From Eutrophocola sp965662685 (GTDB lineage: Bacteria > Pseudomonadota > Gammaproteobacteria > Pseudomonadales > Pseudohongiellaceae), in NCBI GenBank assembly GCA_965662685.1, contig CBFIIQ010000023.1, forward strand, positions 1 through 49,888: DNA of 49,888 nt. The letters are read 5' to 3'. The notes under the pieces were generated by a model that saw only the letters and a list, made by a program, of their open reading frames with translations, was not told where the DNA came from and did no database searches. Within the stretch, counting starts at the first letter, position 1, and each line of letters opens with the position of its first letter. The translations under genes were made by a program, and so were the position numbers. Shown piece after piece: positions 47,738-49,888 of the stretch.

Positions 47738-48850
47738 TTACTCCAGCTCAGGTTTTTTCGAGATTACGCAATTCCCGCCCCGTTGTTTGGCCAGGTAAAG
47801 CAACTCATCCGCCTTGCTAATGGTTTTCTCAATTATTTTCGCGCCCTTATGTTCACAAATACCGAAACTGGTGGTCACCTGAATACTGTTGCCCTCAAGG
47901 CTGAACGGTGATTTGGTAATAACCTCGCGCAGGCGATGGGTAAAAACTTCAGCCCCTGCCGCGCTGGTACCAGGCATTAACAAGAGAAATTCATCCCCGC
48001 CCCAGCGACTCACATCATCTATTTTACGCAGGGACTTGGTACACAATTCGGCAATCGCCTGAATCACATAATCCCCAAACAGGTGGCCGTATTCGTCGTT
48101 GATGAGTTTAAAGCCATCGATATCTATCATGATCAGACTGAAAGGTGTTTGAAAGCGGGCATGGGTCTGCATCATGTTATCCAGCCTTTCCTCCATGCCG
48201 CGACGATTCAGTAATCCGGATAACTTGTCGGTATTGGACATGGTTTCCAGCTGCTCATTGATCTTCGCCAGCTGGGTTTCGTTCTGGTAACGAAAGTAGG
48301 CAAATAAATAGGTCAATGCTGTGATGGCAATATAGACCGCCACCAGACGTTGTATGAACGCATCGCTATAAGCATAGGGTTCCAGGCCGAAAACATCGGT
48401 GGTCACCAGCAGGAAAGTCAGCCCCATCAACATACCGATGGACACCATGCCGAACACATGCCCCTGCAGAAATAAGGCCAGCACCGGAAACAACAGATAC
48501 CACATGGGCGCTGTACCCTGCTCACCACCATTATTAAAAAGCCACAGACAAAGAAAGCCATATAGGCCAATAATGATATGACTTATCCAGGGGTAGTAAC
48601 CCAGGTACCACACCAGCCAGTAACCACCGACTGTCAACGCCGCAAACCCCAGCAATACAAAGCCATAGCCATCCCGCCCCAGTGCCAGCGACTGTAAACC
48701 AAAAAACAGCAGAAAAAACAGCGCAATGACGCAGTACAGGCCACTAAGCAGAAACATCGTCGTAATCGCATGCCGTTGCCGGGCATCATAACGCCCCGGA
48801 TAGCGATTAAAATCGAGAAAGGAATAAAGATAGGCGATGAATTTGTTCAT
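47738..48850 (-). CDS. Membrane diguanylate cyclase
   Basis: A 370-residue protein with six TM segments (residues about 30-187), a short coiled linker (KINEQLETMSNTDKLSG) and an intact GGDEF domain: DIDGFKLINDEYGH near 243-256, GGDEF at 284-288 and an inhibitory-site RxxD at 275-278, five residues before GGDEF. It should make c-di-GMP from two GTP with product feedback and respond to a membrane signal through the TM module. Paralogue of the degenerate protein encoded on the other strand, 30 bp away tail to tail. The ATG start is preceded on the minus strand by an A/T-rich region. Confidence 0.93.
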   Translation of the reverse strand: MNKFIAYLYSFLDFNRYPGRYDARQRHAITTMFLLSGLYCVIALFFLLFFGLQSLALGRDGYGFVLLGFAALTVGGYWLVWYLGYYPWISHIIIGLYGFLCLWLFNNGGEQGTAPMWYLLFPVLALFLQGHVFGMVSIGMLMGLTFLLVTTDVFGLEPYAYSDAFIQRLVAVYIAITALTYLFAYFRYQNETQLAKINEQLETMSNTDKLSGLLNRRGMEERLDNMMQTHARFQTPFSLIMIDIDGFKLINDEYGHLFGDYVIQAIAELCTKSLRKIDDVSRWGGDEFLLLMPGTSAAGAEVFTHRLREVITKSPFSLEGNSIQVTTSFGICEHKGAKIIEKTISKADELLYLAKQRGGNCVISKKPELE

Positions 48851-48941
48851 TAACTACTGCCGCGACTCAAGCCCTCCGAAACAAACCGTTTTATAGCATT
48901 TTTCAGATACCTAGTAAATTTCCTTAGGTTTTGGGCAGCAG

Positions 48942-49131
48942 TCTCAAGTTACAAGTCACAAGTCTCAAGAAAAACCAAACTTTCATAATGAGGTGGCGTC
49001 ATCCGCTAGCCAAACATCGTAAATCCTTTGCCTTCACCTAAAGTTCCAGCTGAACCACTTGTAACTTGTGACTTGTAACTTGTAACTTGTAACTTGTGAC
49101 TGCTTTTCTTGTGACTTGTAACTTGCGACTT
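48942..49131. repeat. Inverted CAAG/CTTG heptamer arrays upstream of umuD
   Basis: The left arm is TCTCAAG, TTACAAG, TCACAAG, TCTCAAG (48942-48969). After an 88-bp unique core the right arm has CTTGTAA, CTTGTGA, CTTGTAA (three times), CTTGTGA, then CTTGTGA, CTTGTAA, CTTGCGA (49058-49131). The arms are complementary in sense and could fold back. It occupies most of the 340-bp gap between the cyclase start and umuD; no other gene is seen there. Confidence 0.87.
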
Positions 49132-49190
49132 ATCTCTATCTCCCTTAACCTGACAAACCCAACCCAAATTCAGGCCAGCAAAAAAAGCCC

Positions 49191-49622
49191 ATGAAAATCA
49201 CCCGCCTCTCCCCCAGCGAATCCATAGAATCCGTCATTCTCCCCTTCTTCTCTGCCAGCGTACCGGCGGGTTTCCCCTCGCCTGCGGATGACTATATTGA
49301 GGCCAGCCTGGATCTGAATGAATACCTGGTCAAACACCCCAGCGCTACCTACCTGGCACGCGCCTCCGGTGACTCCATGACCAAAGCCGGCATTCTCGAC
49401 GGCGCCCTGCTGGTAGTCGATAAATCCATCACCCCGAAAACCGGCCATATTGTCATCGCCGCCATCAATGGCGAACTCACCTGCAAAATCCTGGACATAG
49501 AACACCGCCTGCTAAGAGCCGCCAACCCCAGCTACCCGTCAGTGTCATTAAATGAAGATCTGGATTTATTAATAGAAGGGGTAGTAGTCCACGCCATCAA
49601 CCCCATGATGAATCAATCATAA
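49191..49622 (+). CDS. umuD: UmuD-like autoproteolytic S24 peptidase
   Basis: A 143-residue UmuD. The N-terminal arm has a self-cleavage bond Ala26-Gly27 in VPAGFPSPADDY (Cys-Gly in E. coli), the nucleophile Ser62 in ASGDSM and general-base Lys99 in ELTCK. YLVKHPSATYLARASGDSM and GHIVIAAINGE match E. coli UmuD closely. After cleavage, UmuD' would join UmuC to form DNA polymerase V. Here no umuC follows: an intrinsic terminator and a converging gene come next. No LexA-type CTGT-N8-ACAG site is seen upstream, where a heptamer array stands instead. Confidence 0.92.
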   Translation: MKITRLSPSESIESVILPFFSASVPAGFPSPADDYIEASLDLNEYLVKHPSATYLARASGDSMTKAGILDGALLVVDKSITPKTGHIVIAAINGELTCKILDIEHRLLRAANPSYPSVSLNEDLDLLIEGVVVHAINPMMNQS

Positions 49623-49646
49623 AAGGATGCAGGATGCATCCTTTTT
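49621..49646 (+). terminator. umuD intrinsic terminator
   Basis: A perfect 11-bp stem AAAAGGATGCA / TGCATCCTTTT with a GGA loop and five T, overlapping the umuD stop codon. The sequence contains the CTGCATC heptamer motif, so it may itself derive from a repeat array. Confidence 0.82.
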
Positions 49647-49766
49647 CTTGCTTGTCTCTTGCCTCTTGTCTCTTGTCTCTTGTCTCTTGCCTCTTGTCTC
49701 TTTCCCTCCCGCCGTACCTGCACCGCCCACCTTTATCCTTTTTCCTTTATCCTTTATCCTTTATCC
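49621..49766. repeat. Composite heptamer element between umuD and a converging gene
   Basis: After the umuD terminator comes a CTTGTCT/CTTGCCT array (49647-49700), a linker ending CCGCCCACC (to 49731) and a TTTATCC/TTTTTCC array (49732-49766). On the minus strand the GGATAAA array begins 5 nt after the stop of the partial gene at the window end. Confidence 0.88.
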
Positions 49767-49770
49767 GTGT

Positions 49771-49888
49771 TCATTCCTTAGAAAACGAAACCCGATGCCC
49801 ATGCCTAACCAACAACGCATGCTGCTTCGCCTTTTCCATATCCTCTTCCATCATTTCAGTCACCATCTGTTCCACGGTAATTTCCGGC
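49771..49888 (-). CDS. C-terminal fragment of an unrecognised gene (runs off window)
   Basis: An open minus-strand frame enters from the right edge and ends at TGA 49771-49773, giving 38 residues rich in Glu, Met and Lys: VEQMVTEMMEEDMEKAKQHA, then LLVRHGHRVSFSKE. It is likely a true coding end because the stop is followed by a GGATAAA heptamer array, as for nine other genes here. No family is recognised from this fragment. It is not part of umuC. Confidence 0.5.
   Translation of the reverse strand, partial: PEITVEQMVTEMMEEDMEKAKQHALLVRHGHRVSFSKE

Noticed and set aside
49100..49190. LexA box upstream of umuD
   Set aside because: CTGAC...TTCAGG was considered, but the spacing and inner bases do not fit CTGT-N8-ACAG.

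Overview
The window reads as chromosomal DNA of an aerobic, probably marine or aquatic, gammaproteobacterium. The basis is a fused-type pntA with pntB, an iron superoxide dismutase, a cbb3 oxidase operon under an FNR-type box, a short DksA/TraR zinc-finger protein, UmuD, an NnrU-family membrane protein and E. coli-like REP palindromes. Genus cannot be assigned from the sequence alone.

Layout. 0.3-10 kb: an Hsp70-like ATPase, then a beta-propeller lipoprotein, MmgE/PrpD protein, CaCA-type antiporter, exported esterase, metallo-beta-lactamase (MBL) hydrolase, gallate-dioxygenase-type LigB/LigA fusion and NnrU protein. 10.1-10.9 kb: a decayed YdeI-family pseudogene (not annotated by simple ORF calling) and tRNA-Pro(CGG). 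10.9-29.1 kb: a catabolic stretch with an SDR, two serine hydrolases, two GMC flavoprotein oxidoreductases, a second MBL hydrolase behind an unknown exported protein, two MFS transporters, a CmcJ/NvfI-like oxygenase, an acyl-CoA ligase and an alpha-methylacyl-CoA racemase. The gene types suggest uptake, hydrolysis, oxidation and CoA activation of hydroxylated, branched or aromatic organic acids; the actual substrate is not visible. 29.4-38.6 kb: energy and redox core (sodB, ccoNOQP with a Yip1 gene, SnoaL-like protein, pntAB). 38.8-41.8 kb: an exported molybdenum hydroxylase large subunit diverging from a lipoprotein cytochrome c. 42.2-49.9 kb: regulators and signalling (DksA-like, two response regulators, a PAS histidine kinase, two paralogous GGDEF proteins of which one is degenerate, UmuD).

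The most striking feature is not a gene. At least twelve intergenic regions carry composite elements built almost wholly from 7-bp tandem repeats of several unrelated sequences (GGATAAA/TTTATCC, CTTGNNN/NNNCAAG, CTGCATC, TTGATAA, ATCTTCC), arranged around REP palindromes, short GC hairpins and a recurring terminator-like hairpin. The outer GGATAAA arrays point inward. In ten genes the coding strand runs into the GGATAAA strand at, or within about 12 nt of, the stop codon, and in four genes the stop codon itself lies inside the array, giving C-termini such as ADKG, ADKR and PDK. The elements therefore look like mobile or expanding gene-end cassettes that supply stop codons and terminators. A local duplication at 41.9-42.2 kb has two copies that differ in length by exactly one heptamer.
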